Assembly: GCF_030678875.1 (NCBI RefSeq)
Contig: NZ_JAUUDS010000001.1
Span: forward strand, 1,149,173-1,213,172
Reading direction: 5' to 3'
DNA from: Sphingomonas aurea
GTDB lineage: Bacteria; Pseudomonadota; Alphaproteobacteria; Sphingomonadales; Sphingomonadaceae
Length of the DNA stretch: 64,000 nucleotides
Shown: one piece after another, positions 18,515 through 30,122 of the stretch
Position numbering within the stretch: position 1 is the first letter of the stretch
How the letters are laid out: every line of letters starts with the position of its first letter
The notes under the pieces: model-generated
Databases searched by the model: none
Told to the model about the DNA's origin: nothing
Seen by the model: the letters and a program-made list of their open reading frames with translations, nothing else
Program-made: the position numbers and the translations under genes

Positions 18515-18587
18515 TTCAGTTCCCCTCTCCGACGTCCCTGCAGGGACGAACCTTCCCGAAGCCGTCAGCTCTCTCACCCCACGCTCT

Positions 18588-18601
18588 TGATAGCGCTATC
18601 A
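18588..18601. promoter_or_regulatory. Perfect LacI-family operator-like palindrome
   Basis: TGATAGCGCTATCA is a perfect 14-base palindrome with the central CG of LacI/GalR-family operators. It lies 74 bases upstream of the TonB receptor start and 156 bases upstream of the divergent cupin gene. No lacI gene is in the window, so the regulator must be elsewhere. Confidence 0.75.
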
Positions 18602-18668
18602 CAGATCGGGGCAGAAAGTGCGGTTCGTTTTCAAATAAGTTCCCCGACTTCATCGGCCGGTTGACGGT

Positions 18669-18719
18669 TGTTAGCATTGGTCCGATGCGGGAGCAACACG
18701 AATATGTGGACCGCTAACA
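18669..18719. promoter_or_regulatory. Pair of inverted TGTTAGC half-sites
   Basis: TGTTAGC (18669-18675) and GCTAACA (18713-18719) are inverted copies 37 bases apart, upstream of the cupin gene at 18757. Each resembles one half of a LacI-type operator, and TGTTAGC recurs at 24004 upstream of the pentose operon. A TTGACG at 18661 could be a -35 box. Functional meaning is inferred. Confidence 0.35.
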
Positions 18720-18756
18720 TCGTCGGGAGTAGATCGCCCTCACAGGAGACAAGAGC

Positions 18757-19743
18757 ATGCGGAACCTGCCGGAATCCGGACGGATCGGACGCGAGGACTG
18801 GGCCGCCATCGTTGCGGCAGGGCGGCCGCTGGTGCTGCGTGAACAGGTTGCCGACTGGCCCGCGGTCGCCGCTGCGCGCCGGGGCGAGATCGTCGACCAT
18901 CTCCGGGCCGCGGCCGGCGAGCGCCCCGCCCCTTGCGTGGTCGGCGTCCCCGCGATCAGAGGCCGGTTCTTCTACCGCGCCGACATGCGCGGCATGAACT
19001 TCGGTCGGCGCGAGGCACCGCTCGGGGAGTTGCTCGATCAGTTGGTCGAACAGGCCGCCGCGGCCGAGCCGCTGACGCTGGCGATGCAGTCCGCACCGAC
19101 CGACGTGGTGCTGCCCGGCTTCGCGGAGGATAATCCGCTGCCGCTGCTCGATGCCCATGTCCGCCCACGGATCTGGGTCGGCAACCGGGTGGCGGTCGCG
19201 ACCCACTACGACTCGAACGACAATGTCGCCTGCGTCGTCGCCGGCCGCCGCCGCTTCACCCTGTTTCCGCCCGACCAAGTCGCAAACCTCTATGTCGGCC
19301 CGCTCGAGGTCACGCCGGCCGGCACCCCGGTCAGCATGGTCGACGTCGATGCCCCCGACTTCGTCCGCTACCCACGCTTCGCCGAGGCGCTGGAACATGG
19401 CCTGACCGCCGAGCTGGAGCCGGGGGACGCGATCTTCATTCCCTATCTGTGGTGGCACGCGGTCCGGTCGCTCGACCCGGTCAGCGTGCTGGTCAATTAC
19501 TGGTGGAGCGACCGGGCCGAGCCGCTGTCGCCGGTGGACGCGCTGCTCCACGCACTGGCCGCGATGCGCGCCCTGCCGCCGTCACGCCGGGCGGCGTGGC
19601 GGGCGCTGTTCGACCACCTGATCTTCGACGACGCCGCCACCCACCTGCCGGACGACGCGCGTGGCGTCCTCGGCGACCTCGACGAGACCTCTCGCCGGGG
19701 TATCGCCACGCATCTGGCACGCCAGCTCGGCAAGCCCGCCTGA
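18757..19743 (+). CDS. Cupin-like (JmjC/cupin_8) oxygenase domain protein
   Basis: A 328-residue protein of the cupin_8 group, which includes JmjC-type Fe(II)/2-oxoglutarate hydroxylases. The metal triad is visible as His150-x-Asp152 (ATHYDSNDN) and His234 (PYLWWHAV). YNFGRREAP-like residues and RRFTLFPPDQVANLYVGP match the region that contacts 2-oxoglutarate. A ribosome site AGGAGA precedes the ATG. The gene is divergent from the TonB receptor/halogenase operon and shares its control region; such cupin_8 genes commonly accompany TonB-linked halogenases. A role in modifying the imported compound or an outer membrane partner is inferred. Confidence 0.85.
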   Translation: MRNLPESGRIGREDWAAIVAAGRPLVLREQVADWPAVAAARRGEIVDHLRAAAGERPAPCVVGVPAIRGRFFYRADMRGMNFGRREAPLGELLDQLVEQAAAAEPLTLAMQSAPTDVVLPGFAEDNPLPLLDAHVRPRIWVGNRVAVATHYDSNDNVACVVAGRRRFTLFPPDQVANLYVGPLEVTPAGTPVSMVDVDAPDFVRYPRFAEALEHGLTAELEPGDAIFIPYLWWHAVRSLDPVSVLVNYWWSDRAEPLSPVDALLHALAAMRALPPSRRAAWRALFDHLIFDDAATHLPDDARGVLGDLDETSRRGIATHLARQLGKPA

Positions 19744-19746
19744 CGG

Positions 19747-20586
19747 TCAGGCCGGCGCGTTACCGATCGTCATCGCGATCGTTCGCGCTTCGGCCGGTGC
19801 CAGCACCTCACCCACGCCGCGGTTGATCGCATCGGGCATGGCCGTGACCGGCTCGACGCAGAAATGATCCTCGCCCGGCGGCACGTAGAGGTGCAGCAGG
19901 CGGGTGCCACTTCCCCGCACCACCACGTCGCCGTCTTCGCGCCCGATGCGGACCGTGCCGTTCCAGCCTGTGTAGCAGTGATCGACCAGATCGCTCCGCT
20001 CCAGCGCTGCGCCCTGCGACCAGTCGCCCAGCGCGTCGGCTGGTGCCATCACGGTCGGCAGCATCGCCGCATCGGCCAGCCACACGCCCTCGGCCCCGAA
20101 CGCCAGCGACCGTACCCCCGACCGCGCGAAATAGGGGTGGAAGCCCAGGCTGACCGGCATCGCCCGATCGTCGCGGTTGCTTACGGTCAGCGTTGCGGTC
20201 AGCCCCGCCGCATCGAGCGATATCCGCTGCACCGCCTCGTACCGCCACGGCCAGGCGGCGTTGCCATCATGGGTATGGAGCAGCGTTACCGATGCCGGCC
20301 CGCTCGCCGCGACCTGCCATGGCACCAGCCAGCCGACCCCGTGCAGCGGATGCGCCTGTCGCGGGTGGTTGGGCGCCAGCCGCACCGCGCGTCCGTCGAA
20401 CGCGAAGCGGCCATCCGCGATACGATTGGCATAGGGCACCAGCGCGAAGTGCGCGAAGGCGAACGGATCGCTCGCCTCCTCCGCCGTCGATCGCAAGATA
20501 TCGATCCCGCGCCGACGCAGTGCGGTAATCGCCCCGCCGGCCTCCGGCCGCAGCTCCATGGTCCACTCGCCCGCGGACAGCTTCAC
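19747..20586 (-). CDS. Aldose 1-epimerase (mutarotase)
   Basis: A 279-residue mutarotase that interconverts alpha and beta anomers of free sugars. Conserved catalytic His residues are in HPLHGVGW and LGFHPYF, and the acid/base Glu is in FCVEPVTAM. The GTG at 20586 overlaps the stop of the sugar porter by four bases, which decides the start; the longer frame upstream is shadow over the porter. It closes the four-gene operon with the xylX-like, xylB-like and porter genes, fitting a role in delivering the right anomer to the dehydrogenase. Confidence 0.87.
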   Translation of the reverse strand: MKLSAGEWTMELRPEAGGAITALRRRGIDILRSTAEEASDPFAFAHFALVPYANRIADGRFAFDGRAVRLAPNHPRQAHPLHGVGWLVPWQVAASGPASVTLLHTHDGNAAWPWRYEAVQRISLDAAGLTATLTVSNRDDRAMPVSLGFHPYFARSGVRSLAFGAEGVWLADAAMLPTVMAPADALGDWSQGAALERSDLVDHCYTGWNGTVRIGREDGDVVVRGSGTRLLHLYVPPGEDHFCVEPVTAMPDAINRGVGEVLAPAEARTIAMTIGNAPA

Positions 20587-22004
20587 CCCACCATATCCTC
20601 CAGTTCGCGCCCGCGCGTCTCGTGGACCATCGCGCGCACGAACACGAACGACGCGGCCGCCGCGATCGCATAGCCGCAATAGGTGATCGCCAGCCCCGGC
20701 GACACCACCAGCGACGGGAAGCTGACCGAGATCGCGGCATTGGCGATCCACTGCGCAAAGCCCGACACCGCCAGCGCCGATCCGCGGATCTGGTTGGGGA
20801 ACATCTCACCCAGCATCACCCACATCACCGGGCCCCAGCTGACGTTGAAGAAGATCACATATAGGTTGGCCGCGACCAGCGCGATCACCCCGGCATTGCC
20901 CGGCAGCGTCACCGCGCCGCCCGCATCAGTCACCGCGGTCGAGAACGCCCAGGCGACCACCGCCAGCGTCACCGCCATGCCCGCCGATCCGATCAGCAGC
21001 AGCGGCTTGCGCCCGATCCGGTCGATCAGCGCGATCGTTAGCAGGCACGCGCCGATCGACAGCACGCCTGACAGGATGTTGATCTGGAGGGAATTGTCCT
21101 CGGTAAAGCCCACGGCTTCCCACAGGGTCGCGCCGTAATAGAAGACGACGTTGATCCCGACCAGTTGCTGGAACACGGCCAGACCGATGCCGACCCACAG
21201 GATCGGGCGGATGCGCCCGGTGCGCTTGTCGACTAGGTCCGACAGGGCCGGCCGATGATGGTCGCCGGCCAGGCTGGCGCGAATCTCGCGGACCTTGCGG
21301 TCCGCCTCTGCCGCGCCGAACAGCCGGGCCAGCACGCCCTGCGCCTCCGCCTCGCGGCCCTTGACGACCAGATAGCGCGGGCTTTCCGGAATGAAGAACA
21401 GCGCGACCAGATAGATCGCCGCCGGGATCACCTGCAGCCAGAACATCCAGCGCCACGCGGCATAGCCGCCCCACAGCGTCGCGGTCGATCCGCCAGCGTA
21501 GCGGGCAAGCGCGAAATTGGCGACGAACGCGCCGGTCAGGCCCGAGATAATCATGACCTGCTGGATGCTCGACAGCCGCCCGCGCACGTTGGCCGGCGTC
21601 ACTTCCGAGATATAGACCGGCGAGGTGACGCTCGCCGCACCCACGCCCAGCCCGCCGATGATCCGCGCGACGATGAAGATCGCGGAGCTTTCCGCCGCCC
21701 CGGCCATCAACGCGGAGACGATGAACAGCACCGCCGACACCATCATCGTGTTGCGCCGGCCGATCAGGTCGGCCAGCCGCCCCGCGCCGAACGCGCCGAT
21801 CGACGATCCGACCAGGATCGCGCCGACATTCACGCCGATGCCCAGCCGGCCAAGGCCGAACGCCGCCTCCAGCCCCTTCTGGGTGCCGTTGATGACGCCC
21901 GAATCATAGCCGAACATGAAACCGCCGATCGTCGCCACCGCGACCACCAGCCCGATCAGGCCGGTGTTGACCTGCCCACTAGCGCTTCCGCTGCGATGAT
22001 CCAT
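20583..22004 (-). CDS. Sugar porter family MFS transporter (XylE-like)
   Basis: A 473-residue sugar/proton symporter with 12 membrane segments. Sugar porter signatures are present: FGYDSGVINGTQKGL, GRLADLIGRRNTMM (the G-R-x-x-D-x-x-G-R-R loop), RIIGGLGVGAASVTSPVYISE, PESPRYLVVKGR after helix 6 and QQLVGINVVFYYGATLW in helix 7. It sits between the dehydrogenase and mutarotase genes in the pentose operon. The corresponding Caulobacter operon also carries a XylE-type porter. Xylose or arabinose is the probable cargo, by context. Confidence 0.9.
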   Translation of the reverse strand: MDHRSGSASGQVNTGLIGLVVAVATIGGFMFGYDSGVINGTQKGLEAAFGLGRLGIGVNVGAILVGSSIGAFGAGRLADLIGRRNTMMVSAVLFIVSALMAGAAESSAIFIVARIIGGLGVGAASVTSPVYISEVTPANVRGRLSSIQQVMIISGLTGAFVANFALARYAGGSTATLWGGYAAWRWMFWLQVIPAAIYLVALFFIPESPRYLVVKGREAEAQGVLARLFGAAEADRKVREIRASLAGDHHRPALSDLVDKRTGRIRPILWVGIGLAVFQQLVGINVVFYYGATLWEAVGFTEDNSLQINILSGVLSIGACLLTIALIDRIGRKPLLLIGSAGMAVTLAVVAWAFSTAVTDAGGAVTLPGNAGVIALVAANLYVIFFNVSWGPVMWVMLGEMFPNQIRGSALAVSGFAQWIANAAISVSFPSLVVSPGLAITYCGYAIAAAASFVFVRAMVHETRGRELEDMVG

Positions 22005-22061
22005 GCCCGCAATCCTCTCCTTGGTGGTGCCCCGCGCCTCTGCCGGGCGCATCCGACCTCT

Positions 22062-22865
22062 TCAACGCCAGCCGGCGTCGACGAAATAATCGTGTCCCGT
22101 GCACATACGCGCGTCGTCGGAGGCGAGGAACAGCGCCAACGCCGCGACGTCCGATGGCTGGATGCGTCCGTCCAGGCACTGCGCGGCGACGATCGCCGCC
22201 TCGCCCTCGGGCGTGTACCAGCGCTCCTGCCGGGGCGTCTGGACATTGCCGGGAACGATGGTGTTCACGCGGATGCCGCTCCGCCCCAGGTCGCGGGCAA
22301 GCGCGCGGGTCAGCCCCTCGATCGCCGCCTTCGCGGTCTGGTACAGCACCAGCTCGGGCAGCGCGAGGTGCCAGCTGATCGACCCGAAGTTCAGGATCAC
22401 GCCCTTCCCCGCCCGCCGCATCGCCGGGGCGACCGCCTGCGCGGCGAAGAACTGGTGGCGCAGGTTGACGTTCATCCGCTCGTCCCAGAAGCGCGGCGTG
22501 ACGTCCTCCACCCCATGGCGGTCATCGTTGGCGGCGTTGTTCAGCAGCACGTCGACGCCGCCCAGCGCCTCCTCCAAATCCGCGAAAGTGCGTGCGACGC
22601 AGTCCAGGTCGGTGAGGTCGCACCCGCGATAAAGCGGCGCGTGGCGCGCGCCCACTGCCAGCCGCGCGGCCAGCGCCTCACCCTCCGCATCGGCGATGTC
22701 GACGAAGGCGACCCGCGCGCCTTGCGCCACGAACGCCTCGACCAGCCCCGCGCCGATCCCGGTTGCGCCACCGGTGACCACCACCGCCTTGTCCTCCAGG
22801 CTCGGATAGTGCGCCCGGTGGCTGGTCGAGGTCGTCTGCAACATCGCATTCTCCGAATTGGTCAT
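22062..22865 (-). CDS. xylB: D-xylose (or L-arabinose) 1-dehydrogenase, SDR family, XylB-like
   Basis: A 267-residue short-chain dehydrogenase. NAD-binding TGGATGIGAG is at 31-40, NNAANDDRH follows, and the catalytic residues are Ser162, Tyr175 and Lys179 (YQTAKA). The stretches NNA-NDDRH, DER-NVNLRH, NFGSISWHL, PGNV-T-RQE-WYTPEGEA and CTGH-Y--DAGWR match what I recall of Caulobacter XylB, the NAD-dependent xylose dehydrogenase of the Weimberg pathway. The start overlaps the xylX-like stop by ATGA; an internal ATG at residue 8 is an alternative. Arabinose or fucose specificity cannot be excluded. Confidence 0.85.
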   Translation of the reverse strand: MTNSENAMLQTTSTSHRAHYPSLEDKAVVVTGGATGIGAGLVEAFVAQGARVAFVDIADAEGEALAARLAVGARHAPLYRGCDLTDLDCVARTFADLEEALGGVDVLLNNAANDDRHGVEDVTPRFWDERMNVNLRHQFFAAQAVAPAMRRAGKGVILNFGSISWHLALPELVLYQTAKAAIEGLTRALARDLGRSGIRVNTIVPGNVQTPRQERWYTPEGEAAIVAAQCLDGRIQPSDVAALALFLASDDARMCTGHDYFVDAGWR

Positions 22866-23986
22866 GCCGCGAGCAGCCCGCGGCGCGCGAGGTTGCGCAT
22901 CAGATCGCCGATCCCGAAGGACCAGGCCGGCGCGTCGCGAGAGGTGGTGACGGTGTTGACCAGCGTACCGAGCCGCTCGCTGGCGATGGTCACGGTATCG
23001 CCGACCTTGTGGGTGAAGCCGCGGCCGGCCTCGTCCCGGTCTTGGGTCGGCGCGAACAGCGTGCCGCAGAACAGGACCAGCCCGTCGGGATAGTGATGCT
23101 CGCTCAGCGCCTGGCGCAGCAGCTCCTCCGGATCGCGGCTGATCTCGCGCATCGTGCTCGCGCCCTCCAGCACATAGCCATCGGCGCCCTCGATCGTCAT
23201 CCGCACGTCCGCCCGCCGCACGTCGTCGATGCCGTACCCGTCGTCGAACAGCCGCACGAATGGCCCGAGCGAGCAGGATGCGTTGTTGTCCTTCGCCTTG
23301 CCCAGCAGCAGCGCCGAACGCCCCTCGAAATCGCGCAGGTTCACGTCGTTGCCCAGCGTCGCGCCGACGATGCGGCCCTGCGCGTCGGCGACCAGCACCA
23401 CCTCGGGCTCCGGATTGTTCCAGGTCGAATCCGATCGGATGCCGACAGGGGCGTTCCAGCCCATAGTCGCCAGCACCGGCGCCTTGGTGAATATCTCCGC
23501 GTCCGGGCCGATCGCAACCTCCAGATATTGCGACCACATGCCCTGTTCGATCAATGCGGCCTTCAGCGCCGCCGCCTCGGCTGTGCCTGGCACCACCGAC
23601 CGGATGCCGCCGCCCAGCGCCGCCTCCAGCCGCCCGCGCACCGCACCGGCGCGGGCGTGATCGCCGCGCGCCTGCTCCTCGATCACCCGTTCCAGCGCCG
23701 ACACGGCAAAGGTGACGCCGGCGGCCTTCACGCACTGCAGATCGATGGGGCTGAGCAGGGTCGCCGCGTCCAGCGCCTCCAGCGGCCCGATCGCAGAGCC
23801 GCCGTCGAAATGTCCGCCCGCGATCAGCGCAGACACGGTCGGCGCCACCGGTGTCATGTCATGAACGATGCCGTGGCGGACCACGACCGGGGTCGGTCCC
23901 TCACCCTGATCGATCCGCCCGACGAACAGCCCGTCTTGCCAGTCGGCTGGCATCGCCCGCACCAGCCCGGTTTCCAAGTCCGACAC
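22862..23986 (-). CDS. xylX: FAH-family 2-keto-3-deoxy-pentonate dehydratase, XylX-like
   Basis: A 374-residue fumarylacetoacetate hydrolase-family protein. The metal ligands are in PEPEVVLVAD and NDVNLRDFEG, followed by Lys in LLLGKAKDNNASCS and TREISRDPEELL-like residues. Its length and gene order (first, followed by a XylB-like dehydrogenase) match XylX of Caulobacter, which dehydrates 2-keto-3-deoxyxylonate to alpha-ketoglutarate semialdehyde. The start codon is GTG at 23986 behind GGGAGGGG. The lactonase, sugar-acid dehydratase and semialdehyde dehydrogenase that complete the pathway are not in the window. A related 2,4-diketo-deoxyfuconate hydrolase is an alternative, given the fucosidase nearby. 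Confidence 0.75.
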   Translation of the reverse strand: MSDLETGLVRAMPADWQDGLFVGRIDQGEGPTPVVVRHGIVHDMTPVAPTVSALIAGGHFDGGSAIGPLEALDAATLLSPIDLQCVKAAGVTFAVSALERVIEEQARGDHARAGAVRGRLEAALGGGIRSVVPGTAEAAALKAALIEQGMWSQYLEVAIGPDAEIFTKAPVLATMGWNAPVGIRSDSTWNNPEPEVVLVADAQGRIVGATLGNDVNLRDFEGRSALLLGKAKDNNASCSLGPFVRLFDDGYGIDDVRRADVRMTIEGADGYVLEGASTMREISRDPEELLRQALSEHHYPDGLVLFCGTLFAPTQDRDEAGRGFTHKVGDTVTIASERLGTLVNTVTTSRDAPAWSFGIGDLMRNLARRGLLAA

Positions 23987-24003
23987 CCACCCCTCCCGAT
24001 TAT

Positions 24004-24017
24004 TGTTAGCGGTATCG
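24004..24017. promoter_or_regulatory. Imperfect LacI/XylR-like operator upstream of the pentose operon
   Basis: TGTTAGCGGTATCG lies 18 bases upstream of the GTG start of the xylX-like gene. It agrees with 11 of 14 positions of TGTTAGCGCTACCA, the operator I recall for the Caulobacter LacI-type XylR. The left half equals the TGTTAGC half-site at 18669. Confidence 0.45.
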
Positions 24018-24143
24018 GCGAATGCGCGCGCGTCGTCAAGACGAGCATGGTCCCAAGCCGCTTCTTCTCCCCTCGGCGGATCGGTGAGCGGTTACGCAGG
24101 CGCGCTTGAAAAAAGGCGGATCAATGTTCGACGTTATTAGCAT

Positions 24144-24171
24144 CGTCACCCCGGCCTTGATCCGGGTGACG
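24144..24171. repeat. REP-like hairpin
   Basis: CGTCACCC and GGGTGACG flank CGGCCTTGATCC, forming an 8-bp stem extended by GG/CC. CGTCACCCCGGCCTTGATCCGGG-type palindromes are common dispersed elements in sphingomonads. It sits between the aldo/keto reductase stop and the promoter side of the pentose operon. Confidence 0.45.
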
Positions 24172-24197
24172 AAAAGCTAGTGAGGAAGGAGCATGCC

Positions 24198-26961
<2,764 letters not shown>

Positions 26962-26965
<4 letters not shown>

Positions 26966-29028
26966 CGCAGCGCCTCGACATAACGACGCCCGCTTGCACC
27001 GCCATCGGCACGCCGCCGCACGCCGGGCGCCGACCGCGCCAGCACGCTCCACAGCGCCCCGCGCAGCCGCTGCCGACACGCGCCGCACGCCGGATCGCGC
27101 CGCACCGCGTCGATCGCCGCGCTCAGCGCCAGCGGGTCCGCCACCCGCCCTTCATTCGCGCGCAGCCAGCGGGTCAGCGGCTCCAGTGGTACCACCCCGC
27201 TCGCCAGCCCGCGCCACGCCGCCGCCGGGCTCGCATCGACAGGCTCGACCACCAGCGCGGGCAGCGCGGGGGCGATACCGTCGCGCTTGCCGGTCAGCCG
27301 CCGCCCCTCGTCGACCGACGGCAGCTGCGTCCCCGTCCGCGCCAGGAAGACGCGCGTTGCCTGCTGCACCTGCTTCAGGAAGCGCAACGCGGTGTTCGCC
27401 GGACCCAGCGCCTTGCGCGGCTCGCCCTGACGCAGCGCCAGCTCCGACTGCCACATCGCATCCAGCACCTTGCGCAGCGTCGCCCGCGTGCCCGGATCGA
27501 GCAGCGTCGCCGCTTCCGACTCGTCGTGCGTGTGGCCATATTCGGCGGTCACGTCGCCCGCGTCCCCGAAGGTCGCCGGGCCCGCCTTGTGGTCGTGCCC
27601 GTCATCGTCGCTGTGCGCCGGCGTCGCGCCCTCCTCGGCATCGCTGGTCGGCATCGCCGCCGTCGCGCCGCCGCCGGTCTCCTCGCCCATGAACTGGCCA
27701 TAGCGTAGCCTGAGCAGCCGCTGGTCCGCACCGATCGCATCAGACTTCGCCACGAACGCCTCTGGCGCCAGCCGCGCGCGCTGCGCGATCAGCGCCTCGG
27801 CATCGATGATGATCTGGCGCTGGCTGGTGAAATAGGCGGGCATGACGCGGCGCACCGACGCCTCCAGCCCGCTCTCCGCCAGCGCGGCCGGCGGCCGGCG
27901 CAGGATCAGGCTCGGCCCGCGCACCACCTGCCCGTGGCTGTCGGCGACGATCAGCTGCGCGACCAGATCGCCCGCGTCGCGAAAGCCCAGCGCCGCCAGG
28001 TCGACGCTCGCCCCGAATCGCCGCCGCCGCGCATCGCCGCTTGCGCGAAGGGTCAGCGCCCGCTCGCGAAACGAGACATTCTCCCCCTCTCCCTGCGCCA
28101 GCACCAGCCGCAACCGCGCGGCCGGCGCGACGCCGTAATCGTCGGTCACCTCGAACCCCAGCGTCCAGCCGCGCTGCCCGGCCGTCACCTGCGTCAGCGT
28201 CCGTGACGGCGCGACGACGCGAATGCGCGGCACCTCGTCCGCCACCACGTCGATCCGGTGGAGCGGCGGTGTCGCCCCGCCCTCCGCCACCACCCGGTAG
28301 AGGAAGGATCGCTCCGCCACCCGCTGCGCCGTCCAGTCGCCATCCCGCACCAGCGGCAGTCGCGTTCCCTCCGGCGACACGATCGCAGCGCCCGCCGGCA
28401 CCGGATCGAAGCGCAGCGTCCACTCCAGCCGCGAGCCCACCGGCACCCGCGCATCGAGCGTATCGAGCGGCCGCGCCGGCAACCCGGTATAGGCGGGCGG
28501 CACCACCGTTAGCCGCTGCCCCACCAGCCGCGGTACCCCTGGCACCACCGGCCCGCCCTCCGCCGCCGGTGCCAGCACGGCCGGCTCGCTCGCCGGCCAC
28601 CACAGCAAAGCCGCGACCGTCACCAGCGCCGCCAGCCACAGCCCCGCGATTGACGCCACAGGCCAGCGCGGCGCCAGGTCGGGCACCGCCGCCGCAAGCC
28701 GCGCCGCCACCCGGCCGCGCTGCAGCCGCTGGAGCGGCCCCAGCCCCGCCGGATCGGCGAAGATCAGGTCGCTGCTATCCTCCAGATCGCCCCGCGCCGC
28801 ATCCAATGCCGTGACCAGCCACGCCCGGTCATACTGCCGCGCCCGCCACCACGACGCGCCCGCCAGCAGCACGCCGACCACCAGCACCGCGATCAGCGAA
28901 AGCACCCCGCCACGCCGCCACGCCGCCACGCCCGCCACCAGCACGCCCGGCAGAACCAATGCAGCATCGCGCAGCATGGCCCGCAGCATCGCCGGCCGCG
29001 TCCAGTCGGACACCCGCTCGATCCTCAC
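26962..29028 (-). CDS. Large membrane protein, DUF4175-like
   Basis: A 688-residue protein. Two close membrane helices near residues 20-60 are followed by one at about 125-145, then a beta-rich extracytoplasmic region and a helical C-terminal part with a His/Asp-rich stretch near HSDDDGHDHKAGPATFGD and GHTHDESE that might bind metal. The arrangement resembles DUF4175 proteins found in alphaproteobacterial MoxR operons. The GTG start at 29028 is chosen because it overlaps the BatA-like stop by four bases (GTGA); an ATG at 29079 would overlap much more. Function unknown. Confidence 0.65.
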
Positions 29029-30122
29029 GGGCTCACTCCCCGTGACCGTGCCGTCGCCAGCCACCGCTCGATCAGCCACAACAGCGCAATGCCGAGCGCG
29101 AGTGGCAGGCGCAGGTCCCGCACCGGCTCATCCGACGCCGGCCCGCCTGTCAGCGGCGCATAGTCGCGCGCCATCACGACAGAAGGCGCGGGCAGCGGCG
29201 CCAGCACCGCGCGCAGCTCCGCCGGAAAGTCCGCCTCCAGCAGTTCGGGCATCGCGGCGGGCGTCAGGTCGCGCGTCAGCCGCACGATCCGCCCGCGCCC
29301 CAGCTTCGCCGCCTCGGCCAGCGGCGCACCGAGCGCGTCCCGCCACACCACCGCGCCGTTGGCAGGACTGTCGACCGGCACCAGCACCGTCCCGCCGCCT
29401 GCGACCCAGTCCCGCACCGCCGCCGGCAACGGACCGCCCGCGAGCCACACCAGATGCCGCGCGCCCGCCGGCACCGGCACCTCCGTTCCGGCCACCGCCA
29501 CAGGCCGTCCCCAGGCCGCGCCAACCGCGCGCCACCACCGCAACTGCCCCGCCCGCTCCGGCGCGTAGCGCACCACCAGCTCGGGCACCGCCGCCATCGC
29601 CGGCCGGACGACAGGACCGCCCGGCACCACCCGCCACGTCACTGCCCGCGACAGTTTCGGCCGCTCCGCATCCACCCCCGCCAGCCGCTCGGGCACCACC
29701 ACGGTCAGGGCCACGCCCGCGGGCAGGTCCGCGTCCAGCTGCCGGATCAGGCTGTCGACCGGTCCGCCGCCTGCCACCGCCTGCTCGACCGGCGGAAAAC
29801 CCGGCGCCAACCACAGCCGCCGCCCCTCTCCCGTCCCCGGCACCGTTCCGGGCGCAAAGGCGGTCACCGGCGACCGGTCTGCACTTCCCGGCAGCATGGG
29901 CCGCGCCAGCCACAGCGCAATAAGCGCGATCAGCACCAGCCGCACCGCCAGCAGTGGCCGCTCGTCGAACCGCGGCCGGTGCCGCGGCCGCGGCTTCTGC
30001 CGCAGCCATTTCAGCGCCGCGAAGTCGGTCGGGCGCGTCTCGGTCCGCCGCGCCAGATGCACGGCAAGCGGCACCGCCCAGCCGAGCAGCGCGACGAGCC
30101 CCAGCGGCGCCGCGAGCATCAT
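29025..30122 (-). CDS. BatA N-terminal domain protein
   Basis: A 365-residue membrane protein. The N-terminus (LAAPLGLVALLGWAVPLAVHLARR, then FAALKWLR) is the BatA/aerotolerance N-terminal domain with two membrane helices. A periplasmic region with a Rossmann-like pattern (GGGTVLVPVDSPANG) and a C-terminal helix (LPLALGIALLWLIERWL) follow. The full von Willebrand A domain of classical BatA is not evident. It overlaps DUF58 and DUF4175-like neighbours by four bases each. Confidence 0.75.
   Translation of the reverse strand: MMLAAPLGLVALLGWAVPLAVHLARRTETRPTDFAALKWLRQKPRPRHRPRFDERPLLAVRLVLIALIALWLARPMLPGSADRSPVTAFAPGTVPGTGEGRRLWLAPGFPPVEQAVAGGGPVDSLIRQLDADLPAGVALTVVVPERLAGVDAERPKLSRAVTWRVVPGGPVVRPAMAAVPELVVRYAPERAGQLRWWRAVGAAWGRPVAVAGTEVPVPAGARHLVWLAGGPLPAAVRDWVAGGGTVLVPVDSPANGAVVWRDALGAPLAEAAKLGRGRIVRLTRDLTPAAMPELLEADFPAELRAVLAPLPAPSVVMARDYAPLTGGPASDEPVRDLRLPLALGIALLWLIERWLATARSRGVSP

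Noticed and set aside
22866..23735. Long N-terminal extension of the xylose dehydrogenase
   Set aside because: It lies over the xylX-like gene in another frame; the ATGA overlap at 22862-22865 and the family N-terminus fix the start.
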